Origin: Tenacibaculum sp. MAR_2010_89
GTDB taxonomy: Bacteria; Bacteroidota; Bacteroidia; Flavobacteriales; Flavobacteriaceae
Assembly: GCF_900105985.1 (NCBI RefSeq)
Contig: NZ_FNUB01000005.1
Location: forward strand, 930,001 to 994,000
Direction of reading: 5' to 3'
Length of the DNA: 64,000 bases
Under the pieces are notes generated by a model. That model ran no database searches, had not been told where the DNA came from, and saw nothing but the letters and a program-made list of their open reading frames with translations. A program made the translations under genes and the position numbers. This document shows, in pieces, positions 54,822 to 64,000 of the stretch. Position 1 is the first letter of the stretch. Each line of letters begins with the position of its first letter.

Positions 54822-55236
54822 TTGGTAAATGTGTCAGTTCTACTCCTGCTTTTTCTAAAAAATCCAATCCTGAACGATCTTTGTAAGCATCGGTATAAAC
54901 AACACGTTTAATACCAGCTTGGTGTATAAGTTTACTACACTGTTGGCAAGGAGATAATGTTATATATAAAGTAGCATTAGTACATGATTGGGTTGAAGCT
55001 GCAACTTTTAAAATTGCATTGGCTTCAGCATGTAAAACATACCATTTAGTATATCCTTCATCATCTTCACAATAATTTTCAAAACCAGAAGGAGTACCAT
55101 TATAACCGTCAGAAATAATCATTCGGTCTTTAACAATAAGAGCACCTACTTTTTTTCTTTTACAATGAGATAACTGTCCCCATTCATGCGCCATCTTTAA
55201 GTAAGCAATATCGTATTTACGTTGTTTTTTATTCAA
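54814..55236 (-). CDS. Deoxycytidylate deaminase (ComEB-like)
   Basis: 140 residues from TTG 55236 (usual N-terminus KQRKYDIAYLKMAHEWG). Zinc site H69-A-E71 (LHAEANAIL) and P96-C97-Q-Q-C100. Full HAE...PCxxC deaminase signature with an extra SHCKRKKVGALIV typical of dCMP deaminases. Makes dUMP for thymidylate. Runs into the S41 gene. Confidence 0.92.
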   Translation of the reverse strand: MNKKQRKYDIAYLKMAHEWGQLSHCKRKKVGALIVKDRMIISDGYNGTPSGFENYCEDDEGYTKWYVLHAEANAILKVAASTQSCTNATLYITLSPCQQCSKLIHQAGIKRVVYTDAYKDRSGLDFLEKAGVELTHLPNE

Positions 55237-55297
55237 GATCTAAAAATTTAGATAAAAAGCTAATTTAGTTAGAATTATAATTTAGTATTGTTAATTT

Positions 55298-55879
55298 TTA
55301 CCAAAAAACACGATTAATCATCATTTGAAAAGCAAAACCAATAACTATAGAAGAAACAACAAGTATCCAATCACGGCGATTTACACCTAGTACACTTTGT
55401 GATAAAGAACCTATTAATAGTATTGCTAAAACTATTATTACTTGGGCAACTTCAACTCCTAGAGCAAATTCTAATAAAGGAACCAGTTTGTCACTAGACT
55501 TTCCAATCATGATTTTAAAATAATTTGAAAAACCAAGACCATGAATTAATCCAAAAAATAATGCGAAAAATAAATTTTGATTCTCCTTCCCAATTGAAGC
55601 TTTTTTTGCAGTTAAAACATTCATTAACCCTGTAATGAATATTGTTAAAGGGATTAAAAATTCAACCAAATCAGCTCGTACATTTATAATACCATATGCA
55701 GAAAGAGCTAAAGTAATTGAGTGTCCAACAGTAAATAAAGTAATTAACCATAATACTTTTTTCCATTGCTTAAATTGATATACAACAGCTAAAACAATTA
55801 AAAAAAGAATGTGGTCATAGGCTTTTATGTCTAAAACATGGAATAAGCCCATTTCAAAATATAAAACAAAATCGTTCAT
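55298..55879 (-). CDS. HupE/UreJ family membrane protein
   Basis: 193 residues, five to six helices. Conserved His/Asp in DHILFLIVLAVVY, TVGHSITLAL and FGLIHGLGFSNYFK. The family is thought to move nickel or cobalt, or to act with metal enzymes. Single gene; Lrp regulator starts upstream. Confidence 0.85.
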   Translation of the reverse strand: MNDFVLYFEMGLFHVLDIKAYDHILFLIVLAVVYQFKQWKKVLWLITLFTVGHSITLALSAYGIINVRADLVEFLIPLTIFITGLMNVLTAKKASIGKENQNLFFALFFGLIHGLGFSNYFKIMIGKSSDKLVPLLEFALGVEVAQVIIVLAILLIGSLSQSVLGVNRRDWILVVSSIVIGFAFQMMINRVFW

Positions 55880-55889
55880 TTTTTAAATA

Positions 55890-56351
55890 TTAAATTTTAA
55901 TTTGTCGGTTAATTTGTTGGTCTAATGATATAAAAGTTTCTGTTCTAGAAACTCCTTTTATTGTTTGAATATCTTTATTTAATAAATGCATTAAATCTTC
56001 ATTGTTTTTACACATTATTTTTATAAAAACAGCATAGTTTCCAGTAGTATAATGACTTTCAACAATTTCAGGTATTTCTTTTAATCTTTTAATAGCAGAA
56101 GAATATAAACTAGATGCATCTAAAAAGACACCAACAAAAGCTGTAGTAGTGTAGCCTAGTGTTTTCGGGTTTAAAACCATTTTATAACCCTCGATCAAAT
56201 CTGAATCTTCTAATTTTCTTAATCTTTGATGAATAGCTGCGCCAGAAATTCCAACCTCACGAGCAATACTTAAAATTGGAGTTCTAGCATCTTGAACAAG
56301 TCTTTTTATAATTATTTTATCTATACCATCAATTTTAAATTTCTTTGTCAT
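55890..56351 (-). CDS. Lrp/AsnC family transcriptional regulator
   Basis: 153 residues from ATG 56351 (MTKKFKIDGIDKIIIKRL). An upstream in-frame extension of 15 codons exists but would start inside a terminator. N-terminal HTH (ARTPILSIAREVGISGAAIHQRLRKLEDSDLI), then the RAM effector domain (TTAFVGVFLD, VESHYTTGNYAVFIKIMCKN). Regulates amino-acid metabolism in relatives; target here unknown. Confidence 0.93.
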   Translation of the reverse strand: MTKKFKIDGIDKIIIKRLVQDARTPILSIAREVGISGAAIHQRLRKLEDSDLIEGYKMVLNPKTLGYTTTAFVGVFLDASSLYSSAIKRLKEIPEIVESHYTTGNYAVFIKIMCKNNEDLMHLLNKDIQTIKGVSRTETFISLDQQINRQIKI

Positions 56352-56379
56352 GATTTGTAATGTGTAAGAGGTAAAATTA

Positions 56380-56416
56380 TAAAAAAAACCACTCATTTGA
56401 GTGGTTTTTGTTTTTT
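56380..56416 (-). terminator. Terminator of the bacilliredoxin gene
   Basis: AAAAACCACTCA / TGAGTGGTTTTT, 2-nt gap, A/T runs on both sides. Confidence 0.88.
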
Positions 56417-56449
56417 ATTGTTTTGTTAAAATAATTTTTCAATTAAAAT

Positions 56450-56860
56450 TTAACAAAATTCATCATAAGCTGCAGCTAAATTTTGAGCTATAGCTTGTGC
56501 TGATCTACCTTCAATGTGATGGCGTTCTAATATATGAACTAATTGACCATCTTTAAATAAAGCAATAGCTGGAGATGAAGGAGGAAAAGGAATCATATGT
56601 TCTCTTGCTTTAGCTGTAGATTCTTTTTCAACACCTGCAAAAACAGTGGTCAAATGATTTGGGCTTTTATCTGCTCCTAAAGAAGCAATAGCACCAGGTC
56701 TTGCAGTACCAGCTGCACAACCACAAACTGAATTTACCATTACTAAAGTTGTTCCTTCTTTTGCTAAAGCATTATCAACATCTTCAGCAGTATATAAAGC
56801 GTCAAAACCAGCGTTGATTAATTCATCACGCATAGGTTTTACTAATTCTTCTGGGTACAT
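56450..56860 (-). CDS. BrxA/BrxB family bacilliredoxin
   Basis: 136 residues from ATG 56860. The frame continues to a TTG at 56878, but that codon lies in the promoter -7 box. Thioredoxin-like fold with C46-G-C48 in MVNSVCGCAAGTARPGA, which identifies YphP/YqiW proteins that remove bacillithiol or other low-molecular-weight thiols from proteins. Bacillithiol use by this organism is inferred. Confidence 0.93.
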   Translation of the reverse strand: MYPEELVKPMRDELINAGFDALYTAEDVDNALAKEGTTLVMVNSVCGCAAGTARPGAIASLGADKSPNHLTTVFAGVEKESTAKAREHMIPFPPSSPAIALFKDGQLVHILERHHIEGRSAQAIAQNLAAAYDEFC

Positions 56861-56875
56861 AAATAAAATTTTATA

Positions 56876-56906
56876 CAAAGATACCTCTTTTATACAATTG
56901 AAGCAA
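56876..56906 (-). promoter_or_regulatory. Promoter of the bacilliredoxin gene
   Basis: Minus strand TTG (56904-56906), spacer 20, TATCTTTG (56876-56883); start near 56870, leader of about 10 nt to ATG 56860. Confidence 0.65.
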
Positions 56907-57020
56907 AATTTTAAAAAAAGGAGTGTAGTTTTTAAAAAGTTACTAAAGTTATAATTTTAAAGAATAAAAAAGGTTTCAAGTTTAACCAAAGAGTGTTTAT
57001 ATTTGATTAAAAATATTTAC

Positions 57021-57773
57021 ATGGGGAAATTTGCCAAATGGTTAGGTGCGGGAGCTGGATTTACGTTAGGAGGTCCAATAGGAGCAATAATAGGTTTTGT
57101 AGTTGGTAGTTTTATTGATGGAGTTTCTGTTGATGATTTAAAGGAAGAAGAACAAGAGTACAAAGGGCATCAAAATGAAGAAAGTCAATATGTTCAATCT
57201 GGAGATTTTGAAATTAGTTTATTAATATTAGCGTCAATAGTAATTAAATCTGATGGGAAAATAGACCAGAGAGAACTAGATTATGTTAGGCAATACTTTG
57301 TTAATTTGTATGGAAAAACAAGGGCTAATCATGCATTTAAATTATTTAATGGAATTGTAAAAAGAGAAATTTCTACTAGACAGGTTTGTTTACAAATCAG
57401 ACAATATATGTCGCATTCATCTCGCTTACAATTACTACATTTCTTATTCGGAATAGCAAATGCTGATGGTAGTATTGATGTTTCTGAAGAAGAAGCTATA
57501 AAAAAAATAGCGTATTACTTATATATTAATGAACGTGATTATAGTTCTATTAAAGCGATGTTTATTTCAGAATCTGAAAGTTCATATAAAATTTTAGAGA
57601 TACCTAAAACAGCCTCTGAAGCTGAAATTAAAAAGGCTTACAGAAAAATGGTGAAAAAATACCATCCAGATAAATTAATAGGTTTAGGAGAAGAACATGT
57701 TAAAATAGGTAAGCAGAAATTTCAGAAAGTTCAAAAAGCTTATGATGAAATAAAAAAGCAAAAAGGTTTTTAG
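57021..57773 (+). CDS. TerB and DnaJ domain protein (DjlA-like)
   Basis: 250 residues from ATG 57021 (a TTG at 57003 is less likely). Starts with a Gly-rich membrane-associating hairpin (FAKWLGAGAGFTLGGPIGAIIGFVVGSFIDG), then a TerB helical domain (about 62-175, SLLILASIVIKSDGKIDQRELDYVRQYF) and a C-terminal J domain with HPD (KKYHPDKLIGLGEEHV). Co-chaperone for DnaK at the membrane. Single gene. Confidence 0.92.
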   Translation: MGKFAKWLGAGAGFTLGGPIGAIIGFVVGSFIDGVSVDDLKEEEQEYKGHQNEESQYVQSGDFEISLLILASIVIKSDGKIDQRELDYVRQYFVNLYGKTRANHAFKLFNGIVKREISTRQVCLQIRQYMSHSSRLQLLHFLFGIANADGSIDVSEEEAIKKIAYYLYINERDYSSIKAMFISESESSYKILEIPKTASEAEIKKAYRKMVKKYHPDKLIGLGEEHVKIGKQKFQKVQKAYDEIKKQKGF

Positions 57774-58290
57774 AAAGAATTGTTTTTTTTCATAAAAATA
57801 TGTTAATAAATATTGATTTTTATTATATTAGCAGAGATGATATTAAAAAACAAGAGTTTTTTTATGAAGAATTCTTGTTTATGCGTGGGGAAAATCAATT
57901 TTTATAGAGCAAGTTTAAAATTTAAATTTTAAGCTATATGCTAACTACATTATAAAAACACCCTTTTTGATTTTTTTTATGCAAAAGTGAAACTATTAAG
58001 CCTAATTACTACAGCTTTAGTTTTAAAGGATAGTGTATTCTATAATTGTTAATGTCAAATCATTAAATTATAGAAATAGTATAATGTTTTTTAACATGTA
58101 AGAACTACTACTACTACTACTACTACTACTTTTTAATTTTACGGGTAATGTTACCTAATAAATTATTTACTATAAGTTTTACTTTTTTAAAGTAGAGCGC
58201 TGAGTTTTACTACTACACAACATATACTTATTACCTACTAAAGAAAGTATGTAATACAAATTTTTTAAAACTTTTTTAGTCCCCCAGATT
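57774..58290. other. Upstream region of the giant adhesin gene
   Basis: 517 bases, very AT-rich, no gene found and no TAnnTTTG box recognised. Contains the (ACT)9 microsatellite and further short TAC/ACT clusters (58207-58216). A long 5' untranslated region is possible. Confidence 0.5.
58104..58130 (+). repeat. (ACT)9 microsatellite
   Basis: Nine perfect ACT units, 160 bases upstream of the adhesin start codon. Because it is outside the coding frame, changes in unit number would alter promoter or leader spacing rather than the reading frame. Confidence 0.9.
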
Positions 58291-61200
58291 ATGAAGAGAA
58301 GTTACTACTATGGCAGTACAAAAGCCACATGTTTAAATATACTATTTAGCATGCTTATTACCTTTCAATGTGTTTTTTCACAAGAAGGAAAAATATTGAA
58401 TTTAAAGCCAGCTAAAAATTCTGAAGATAATACCTCCTTTTTAGTTCTCAGAGGTTCAGAATTTAATAAGTCAATAAGTAGAAGCAGTGTTGGCAAAACA
58501 ACACCATCTTTTTTGTTTTCTATGATGATGGCTACACCAACACTAGATTTAAATGGAATAACTTCAGGAAATAATTATGATTTCCAGGTTCAACCTACAA
58601 CTTCAAATATATACCCCGTATCGGTTAGTCCACAAGTAACATCAGATGCAGGAATAGCAAGTGCAACAATAAGTTTTACAGGTGTTGTAGATACTTCATT
58701 TGGGGAGTTATTAGCAATTAATAGACCTGGATTTGATTTATTATGGTTTCAAACACCAGTTTCTGGTCCATTTGATTATCCAATAGGAGGTTCAACAATT
58801 CGAGTAACTCAAACTACCAGTACAACTTTTAGTGTAACAGAAACTTCAGGGAATCCGATATCAAATGCTGATTTTCAAACATTTTTGGCAACATTGTATT
58901 ATGGAGATTTAGCAAGTCCTTATACAGATGGAATTCGTACAATGAATGTAGTTATCACAGATACTAATGGAGCTACAGCAAATGCAACTACAACAATAAG
59001 AGTTTTTACAACTCCACCTGTAGCTGTTGATGATGTTAATTCTGTTGCTGCTAATTCAACTACAACTATAACAGGAAACGTGTTAACAGATGGAACCAAT
59101 GATTCTGGGGCTACAGCTATCTCTGTTTCGGAGGTTGATGTGTATCCAGCTAAAGTTGGTAATACATATACCACATTATATGGTACTATAACTATACAGT
59201 CAAATGGTAGTTACGTATATGATGTAGATGAAACGAGTGCATCTGTAACAGGATTAAGAAATGGTGAAACATTACATGATATTATATCATATACCATTGA
59301 AGATACAATAGGTATTAAAGATTATGGTTATTTAACAATTACAATTAATGGAGTAGATGAAGCGCCAGATGCAATTGATAATACAGATTCTTTAACGGCT
59401 TTTGTTGATGCAAGTGCTACAGGGAATGTAATTACAGATATTGGTACTGGTGGAGCTGATGCTGTTGATAGGGGATTGTCAACATTAGTATGGGAAAGTA
59501 ATTTTACTAGTGGAGAAACCGTTCATGGAAAATCTAAAACTGTTGATGGGGTAGGAGTTTCATTTGTAACTGCTGATACTGGAGGTTTTGGTACATCGTT
59601 TAATCAAACGGTAGTTTATACAACTAATGGTGGGCATACAGGGTATTTATTGTATAATATTGATGGAACAACAAATCCCACGGATGATACTGTTTTAACT
59701 GTTAATTTTGATCAACCAGTCTATAATCTTGGATTTTTATTGGTAGATATAGATTTTTCTCAAGGGAGTACTTGGCAAGATCAGATTAAAATAGAAGGAA
59801 CTTTAAATGGTTTAAATTCTACATATAAATATGTAACTACTGGAGGCGTGGTTGATGCAGGAAATAATACATTTTATGGTATCGGTAGTGCAATTGAGGC
59901 AGACGCAACTGGTAATGTAAATGTGTTTTTCGAAGAGCCAATTAATCAGCTTAAGTTAAGTTATAATTATGGACCCAATGCTACCGATGCAGACCAAGGA
60001 GGTCAAATAGCAGGAGTTTCTGATATTTATTGGCAAGGAGCTAGTTCAGTACTGGTTTTAAAAATAGGTACAACATTAGGGAATGTAAGTGCTGCAAATT
60101 TAGGAACTTCTTATGCTGGTACATATGGAACAATTATTGTCAATGCAGATGGTAGTTATGAGTATATTGTTGATACAACAAATCCAGCTGTGGCTGCTTT
60201 ACTTGTTGGTCAAACTCTAACAGATACTTTTGTTTATGAAATTTCTGATGGAGTTTCTACAGATACAGCTAACTTAATAATTACAATTAATGGTTCAGGT
60301 AATGATGCTGATAGTGATGGGGAAGCGGATAGAGTTGATTTAGATGATGATAATGATGGTATTTTAGATACAGATGAATCATTAGGATGTGCCGGATCTC
60401 CTATGAATTTAACTGGTATTGGCTCTACTTTAACTACGGGGAGTTATTATGATGAAGAAACTCAAAAAATAATAAATGTAACAATTGCTACAACTGGTAC
60501 GGTGGATGAAGGAAATGCTAATGGGGATATTTTAATGACGCAAGGAGGAACTGCTACTTTTACTTTTTCTTCTCCTGTAACTGTTTCTATTAAGCATGAA
60601 ACAGGAATTACAGGAAATTTTGATGCTGGAGATACATGGGAGTTAACATCTACAGGAACTTATACTGTAGCTGATCCTAATAATGATTTAACAGTGAATT
60701 CTAATTCTGGAGGAGTATTAAATTTTGATGCCTTAGGAGCAACAGCTGCTTCTGAAGCATGGGAAATAAAGACAACTACCACTTCTTTAAAGTTTGATTT
60801 GAAATCCGGAAATACTAAATCTCCTATTAACTTAGGTTTAATTTGTGGAGGCTTTTTAGATACTGATAATGACGGTATACCGAATCATTTAGATTTAGAT
60901 AGTGATAATGATAATTGTTATGATGCTATTGAGGCAAATGAGAATGTTTTAGCAAGCCAATTAGATGGTAATGGAAGAATAAATATAGCAAGCCAAGGAG
61001 GTATAGATGGGAATGGTGTTCCAAATTTAGTCAATTCAGGAGGTACAGCTGATATAGGAGGGGATCAGGGGCAAGGAGTAACTGGAAATGAAATAATAGC
61101 AACTAAAATACAGATTGATACTGAACCTACAAGTAGTACTATATGTTTGGGAGGTAATGCTACATTTACGACTGTAGCTTCTTCATTAAGTACAACTACA

Positions 61201-64000
61201 TTTACAGGAACTGCGCCAGGGACTAATCCAGATTACAGTGGTAGTACCGGAACAACTACTGGGTTAATATACAAATGGGAAGAGCAAGTAGGAGGAATTG
61301 GAGCTTGGAATACAGTTAGTAATGGAGGTATATATAGTAATGCAACTACAGCAGCATTAACATTAACGAATCCACTTATAAGTGCTTCTACAAATAAATA
61401 TAGATTAATAGCAACAAGTACAACAAATGTTTGCCAAAGTGTTACTTCTAGTGAAGTTACTTTAACAGTAACTCCAACGGTGACGATCGCAGCTTTTAGC
61501 CCAGCTACCAGTACACGCTGTCAAGGAGCAGGAAGTGTAACGACCACTACCACAGGAACGAATTCAACAGGAATCACCTATAGTTTAGATGCAGCTTCAC
61601 TGACCGGAGGAAATAGTATTAATAGCGCAACAGGAGAAGTAACCTATGCAGCAGGTTGGAGTGGAACCACTACGATAACAGCAAGCGCGGCAGGATGTAA
61701 CGGCCCAGCGACTACGACTCATGTGGTGACGGTAACTCCAACAGTGACGATCGCAGCTTTTAGTCCAGGGACTAGCACACGCTGTCAAGGAGCAGGCAGT
61801 GTAACGACCACTACCACAGGAACGAATTCAACAGGAATCACTTATAGTTTAGATGCTGCTTCACTCACTGGAGGGAATAGTATTAATAGCGCAACAGGAG
61901 AAGTAACCTACGCAGCAGGTTGGAGTGGAACCACCACGATAACAGCAAGCGCTGCAGGATGTAACGGCCCAGCGACTACGACTCATGTGGTGACGGTAAC
62001 TCCAACGGTGACGATCGCAGCTTTTAGTCCAGGGACTAGCACACGCTGTCAAGGAGCAGGCAGTGTAACGACCACTACCACAGGAACGAATTCAACAGGA
62101 ATCACTTATAGTTTAGATGCAGCTTCACTCACTGGAGGGAATAGTATTAATAGCGCAACAGGAGAAGTAACCTATGTAGCAGGTTGGAGTGGAACCACGA
62201 CCATTACAGCAAGCGCTGCAGGATGTAATGGCCCAGCGACTACGACTCATGTGGTGACAGTAACTCCAACGGTGACGATCGCAGCTTTTAGTCCAGGGAC
62301 TAGCACACGCTGTCAAGGAGCAGGAAGTGTAACGACCACTACCACAGGAACGAATTCAACAGGAATCACTTATAGCTTAGATGCTGCTTCACTCACTGGA
62401 GGGAATAGTATTAATAGCGCAACAGGAGAAGTAACCTATGTAGCAGGTTGGAGTGGAACCACGACCATTACAGCAAGCGCTGCAGGATGTAACGGCCCAG
62501 CGACTACGACTCATGTGGTGACGGTAACTCCAACGGTGACGATCGCAGCTTTTAGTCCAGGGACTAGCACACGCTGTCAAGGAGCAGGCAGTGTAACGAC
62601 CACTACCACAGGAACGAATTCAACAGGAATCACTTATAGTTTAGATGCAGCTTCACTCACTGGAGGGAATAGTATTAATAGCGCAACAGGAGAAGTAACC
62701 TACGCAGCAGGTTGGAGTGGTACTACCACGATAACAGCAAGCGCGGCAGGATGTAACGGCCCAGCGACTACGACTCATGTGGTGACAGTAACTCCAACGG
62801 TGACGATCGCAGCTTTTAGTCCAGCTACCAGCACACGCTGTCAAGGAGCAGGCAGTGTAACGACCACTACCACAGGAACGAATTCAACAGGAATCACTTA
62901 TAGCTTAGATGCAGCTTCACTGACTGGAGGGAATAGTATTAATAGCGCAACAGGAGAAGTAACCTATGCAGCAGGTTGGAGTGGAACCACGACCATTACA
63001 GCAAGCGCAGCAGGATGTAACGGCCCAGCGACTACGACTCATGTGGTGACAGTAACTCCAACGGTGACGATCGCAGCTTTTAGTCCAGGGACTAGCACAC
63101 GCTGTCAAGGAGCAGGCAGTGTAACGACCACTACCACAGGAACGAATTCAACAGGAATCACTTATAGTTTAGATGCTGCTTCACTGACTGGGGGGAATAG
63201 TATTAATAGCGCAACAGGAGAAGTAACCTACGCAGCAGGTTGGAGTGGAACCACGACCATTACAGCAAGCGCTGCAGGATGTAACGGCCCAGCGACTACG
63301 ACTCATGTGGTGACGGTAACTCCAACGGTGACGATCGCAGCTTTTAGTCCAGCTACCAGCACACGCTGTCAAGGAGCAGGCAGTGTAACGACCACTACCA
63401 CAGGAACGAATTCAACAGGAATCACTTATAGTTTAGATGCAGCTTCACTCACTGGAGGGAATAGTATTAATAGCGCAACAGGAGAAGTAACCTATGTAGC
63501 AGGTTGGAGTGGAACCACCACGATAACAGCAAGCGCTGCAGGATGTAACGGCCCAGCGACTACGACTCATGTGGTGACGGTAACTCCAACGGTGACGATC
63601 GCAGCTTTTAGTCCAGGGACTAGCACACGCTGTCAAGGAGCAGGAAGTGTAACGACCACTACCACAGGAACGAATTCAACAGGAATCACTTATAGTTTAG
63701 ATGCAGCTTCACTCACTGGAGGGAATAGTATTAATAGCGCAACAGGAGAAGTAACCTATGTAGCAGGTTGGAGTGGAACCACGACCATTACAGCAAGCGC
63801 TGCAGGATGTAATGGCCCAGCGACTACGACTCATGTGGTGACAGTAACTCCAACGGTGACGATCGCAGCTTTTAGTCCAGGGACTAGCACACGCTGTCAA
63901 GGAGCAGGAAGTGTAACGACCACTACCACAGGAACGAATTCAACAGGAATCACTTATAGCTTAGATGCTGCTTCACTCACTGGAGGGAATAGTATTAATA
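58291..64000 (+). CDS. Giant repeat-rich surface adhesin (3' end outside window)
   Basis: Open from ATG 58291 to the right edge (1903 codons so far). Signal peptide ends near CVFSQ. Then: N-terminal beta domain; VCBS/cadherin-like units (about 235-370, [17 protein letters not shown] joints, and 585-670); thrombospondin type 3 calcium motifs [19 protein letters not shown] (about 673) and [18 protein letters not shown] (about 856); an Ig-like segment with Cys ([12 protein letters not shown]); from residue 1061 a tandem array of 88-residue PKD-like/Ig-like repeats. Such proteins (SprB/gliding or biofilm adhesins) end with a T9SS sorting domain, which would lie outside. No function is proven. Confidence 0.88.
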   Translation, partial: MKRSYYYGSTKATCLNILFSMLITFQCVFSQEGKILNLKPAKNSEDNTSFLVLRGSEFNKSISRSSVGKTTPSFLFSMMMATPTLDLNGITSGNNYDFQVQPTTSNIYPVSVSPQVTSDAGIASATISFTGVVDTSFGELLAINRPGFDLLWFQTPVSGPFDYPIGGSTIRVTQTTSTTFSVTETSGNPISNADFQTFLATLYYGDLASPYTDGIRTMNVVITDTNGATANATTTIRVFTTPPVAVDDVNSVAANSTTTITGNVLTDGTNDSGATAISVSEVDVYPAKVGNTYTTLYGTITIQSNGSYVYDVDETSASVTGLRNGETLHDIISYTIEDTIGIKDYGYLTITINGVDEAPDAIDNTDSLTAFVDASATGNVITDIGTGGADAVDRGLSTLVWESNFTSGETVHGKSKTVDGVGVSFVTADTGGFGTSFNQTVVYTTNGGHTGYLLYNIDGTTNPTDDTVLTVNFDQPVYNLGFLLVDIDFSQGSTWQDQIKIEGTLNGLNSTYKYVTTGGVVDAGNNTFYGIGSAIEADATGNVNVFFEEPINQLKLSYNYGPNATDADQGGQIAGVSDIYWQGASSVLVLKIGTTLGNVSAANLGTSYAGTYGTIIVNADGSYEYIVDTTNPAVAALLVGQTLTDTFVYEISDGVSTDTANLIITINGSGNDADSDGEADRVDLDDDNDGILDTDESLGCAGSPMNLTGIGSTLTTGSYYDEETQKIINVTIATTGTVDEGNANGDILMTQGGTATFTFSSPVTVSIKHETGITGNFDAGDTWELTSTGTYTVADPNNDLTVNSNSGGVLNFDALGATAASEAWEIKTTTTSLKFDLKSGNTKSPINLGLICGGFLDTDNDGIPNHLDLDSDNDNCYDAIEANENVLASQLDGNGRINIASQGGIDGNGVPNLVNSGGTADIGGDQGQGVTGNEIIATKIQIDTEPTSSTICLGGNATFTTVASSLSTTTFTGTAPGTNPDYSGSTGTTTGLIYKWEEQVGGIGAWNTVSNGGIYSNATTAALTLTNPLISASTNKYRLIATSTTNVCQSVTSSEVTLTVTPTVTIAAFSPATSTRCQGAGSVTTTTTGTNSTGITYSLDAASLTGGNSINSATGEVTYAAGWSGTTTITASAAGCNGPATTTHVVTVTPTVTIAAFSPGTSTRCQGAGSVTTTTTGTNSTGITYSLDAASLTGGNSINSATGEVTYAAGWSGTTTITASAAGCNGPATTTHVVTVTPTVTIAAFSPGTSTRCQGAGSVTTTTTGTNSTGITYSLDAASLTGGNSINSATGEVTYVAGWSGTTTITASAAGCNGPATTTHVVTVTPTVTIAAFSPGTSTRCQGAGSVTTTTTGTNSTGITYSLDAASLTGGNSINSATGEVTYVAGWSGTTTITASAAGCNGPATTTHVVTVTPTVTIAAFSPGTSTRCQGAGSVTTTTTGTNSTGITYSLDAASLTGGNSINSATGEVTYAAGWSGTTTITASAAGCNGPATTTHVVTVTPTVTIAAFSPATSTRCQGAGSVTTTTTGTNSTGITYSLDAASLTGGNSINSATGEVTYAAGWSGTTTITASAAGCNGPATTTHVVTVTPTVTIAAFSPGTSTRCQGAGSVTTTTTGTNSTGITYSLDAASLTGGNSINSATGEVTYAAGWSGTTTITASAAGCNGPATTTHVVTVTPTVTIAAFSPATSTRCQGAGSVTTTTTGTNSTGITYSLDAASLTGGNSINSATGEVTYVAGWSGTTTITASAAGCNGPATTTHVVTVTPTVTIAAFSPGTSTRCQGAGSVTTTTTGTNSTGITYSLDAASLTGGNSINSATGEVTYVAGWSGTTTITASAAGCNGPATTTHVVTVTPTVTIAAFSPGTSTRCQGAGSVTTTTTGTNSTGITYSLDAASLTGGNSIN
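61471..64000 (+). repeat. Tandem 264-bp repeats, at least 9.6 copies
   Basis: Units begin at 61471, 61735, 61999, 62263, 62527, 62791, 63055, 63319, 63583 and 63847 (cut by the edge). Each encodes 88 residues starting [11 protein letters not shown] and containing TRCQGAG and AAGCNGPA, so two Cys per unit. Units differ by only a few, mostly silent, changes. By eye about half G+C, well above the flanking DNA, and uses codons such as ACG, ACC, GCG, AGC and AAC that are rare nearby. Confidence 0.95.

Noticed and set aside
58920..59174. 84-codon minus-strand frame
   Set aside because: Antisense shadow of the adhesin N-terminal region; Val/Thr-rich translation with no signal or start context.
61597..63900. 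A series of 63-codon minus-strand open frames repeating every 264 bases
   Set aside because: They are the antisense of the adhesin repeats, kept open only because the repeat is conserved. Composition (Cys, Ser, His, Trp-rich) is not that of a protein from this genome.
61471..64000. Possible CRISPR-like or satellite array
   Set aside because: The 264-bp unit is a multiple of three, stays in frame with the upstream gene, encodes a plausible beta domain, and there are no unique spacers.

Overview
The window looks like chromosome from a marine or host-associated member of the Flavobacteriaceae (Bacteroidota). The DNA is AT-rich. Several promoters fit the Bacteroidota pattern (TTG, 17-23 bases, TAnnTTTG), for example TATCTTTG before thiL and yicC. 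Secreted proteins carry type IX secretion C-terminal tails or lipoprotein signals. Typical Bacteroidota neighbours are present (SufABCD, YicC-Gmk-NadD, Pif1-type helicase, GH3-family enzyme, MbnP-like protein). Genus cannot be fixed from the sequence alone.

Layout. 1-4906: the downstream end of what looks like a nonribosomal peptide (or hybrid) biosynthetic cluster, with a cut-off MFS exporter, two cupin_8/JmjC-type hydroxylases, a type II thioesterase and an aspartokinase. 4974-5182: two identical tRNA-Asn genes on the minus strand. 5453-9429: sucA-sucB. 9642-12047: Pif1-like helicase with HRDC and C-terminal HTH. 12196-15925: a DUF547 protein and a secreted trypsin-like protease. 16007-20022: SUF iron-sulfur operon (minus). 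20141-24758: a surface/periplasmic operon with a di-heme MauG/MbnH-like enzyme, an MbnP-like protein, a repeat lipoprotein and a choice-of-anchor-B protein. 24920-36256: mostly housekeeping genes (thiL, LysM/BON protein, EamA transporter, yicC, gmk, nadD), an ECF sigma/anti-sigma/basic secreted protein module, M23 peptidase, GH3 and MOSC proteins. 36253-36597: a VOC gene interrupted by one TGA at a position expected to be Trp. 36647-42458: two sigma-factor systems (ECF42-type with its YciI-like partner; ECF sigma, zinc-finger/HEAT anti-sigma, two DUF4097 proteins and a transglutaminase-like lipoprotein).

44554-51674 is the most unusual stretch: a lipoprotein toxin with a C-terminal EndoU RNase domain, followed by a long co-oriented array of small immunity-type genes. 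Between them sit short displaced toxin C-termini (all ending in a similar IKxxFP tail), a duplicated immunity-plus-small-gene cassette, a perfect 74-bp repeat, and, upstream of the toxin, two tandem palindromes spaced 22 bp apart next to an HTH gene. It reads as an actively recombining polymorphic toxin locus.

51681-57773 holds a small lipoprotein/membrane protein operon with a candidate activator palindrome, then CtpA-type protease, dCMP deaminase, HupE/UreJ protein, Lrp regulator, bacilliredoxin and a TerB-DnaJ protein. From 58291 to beyond the right edge runs a giant surface adhesin. It has a (ACT)9 microsatellite in its upstream region and at least 9.6 nearly identical 264-bp (88-residue) repeats whose base composition is visibly richer in G+C than the surroundings.
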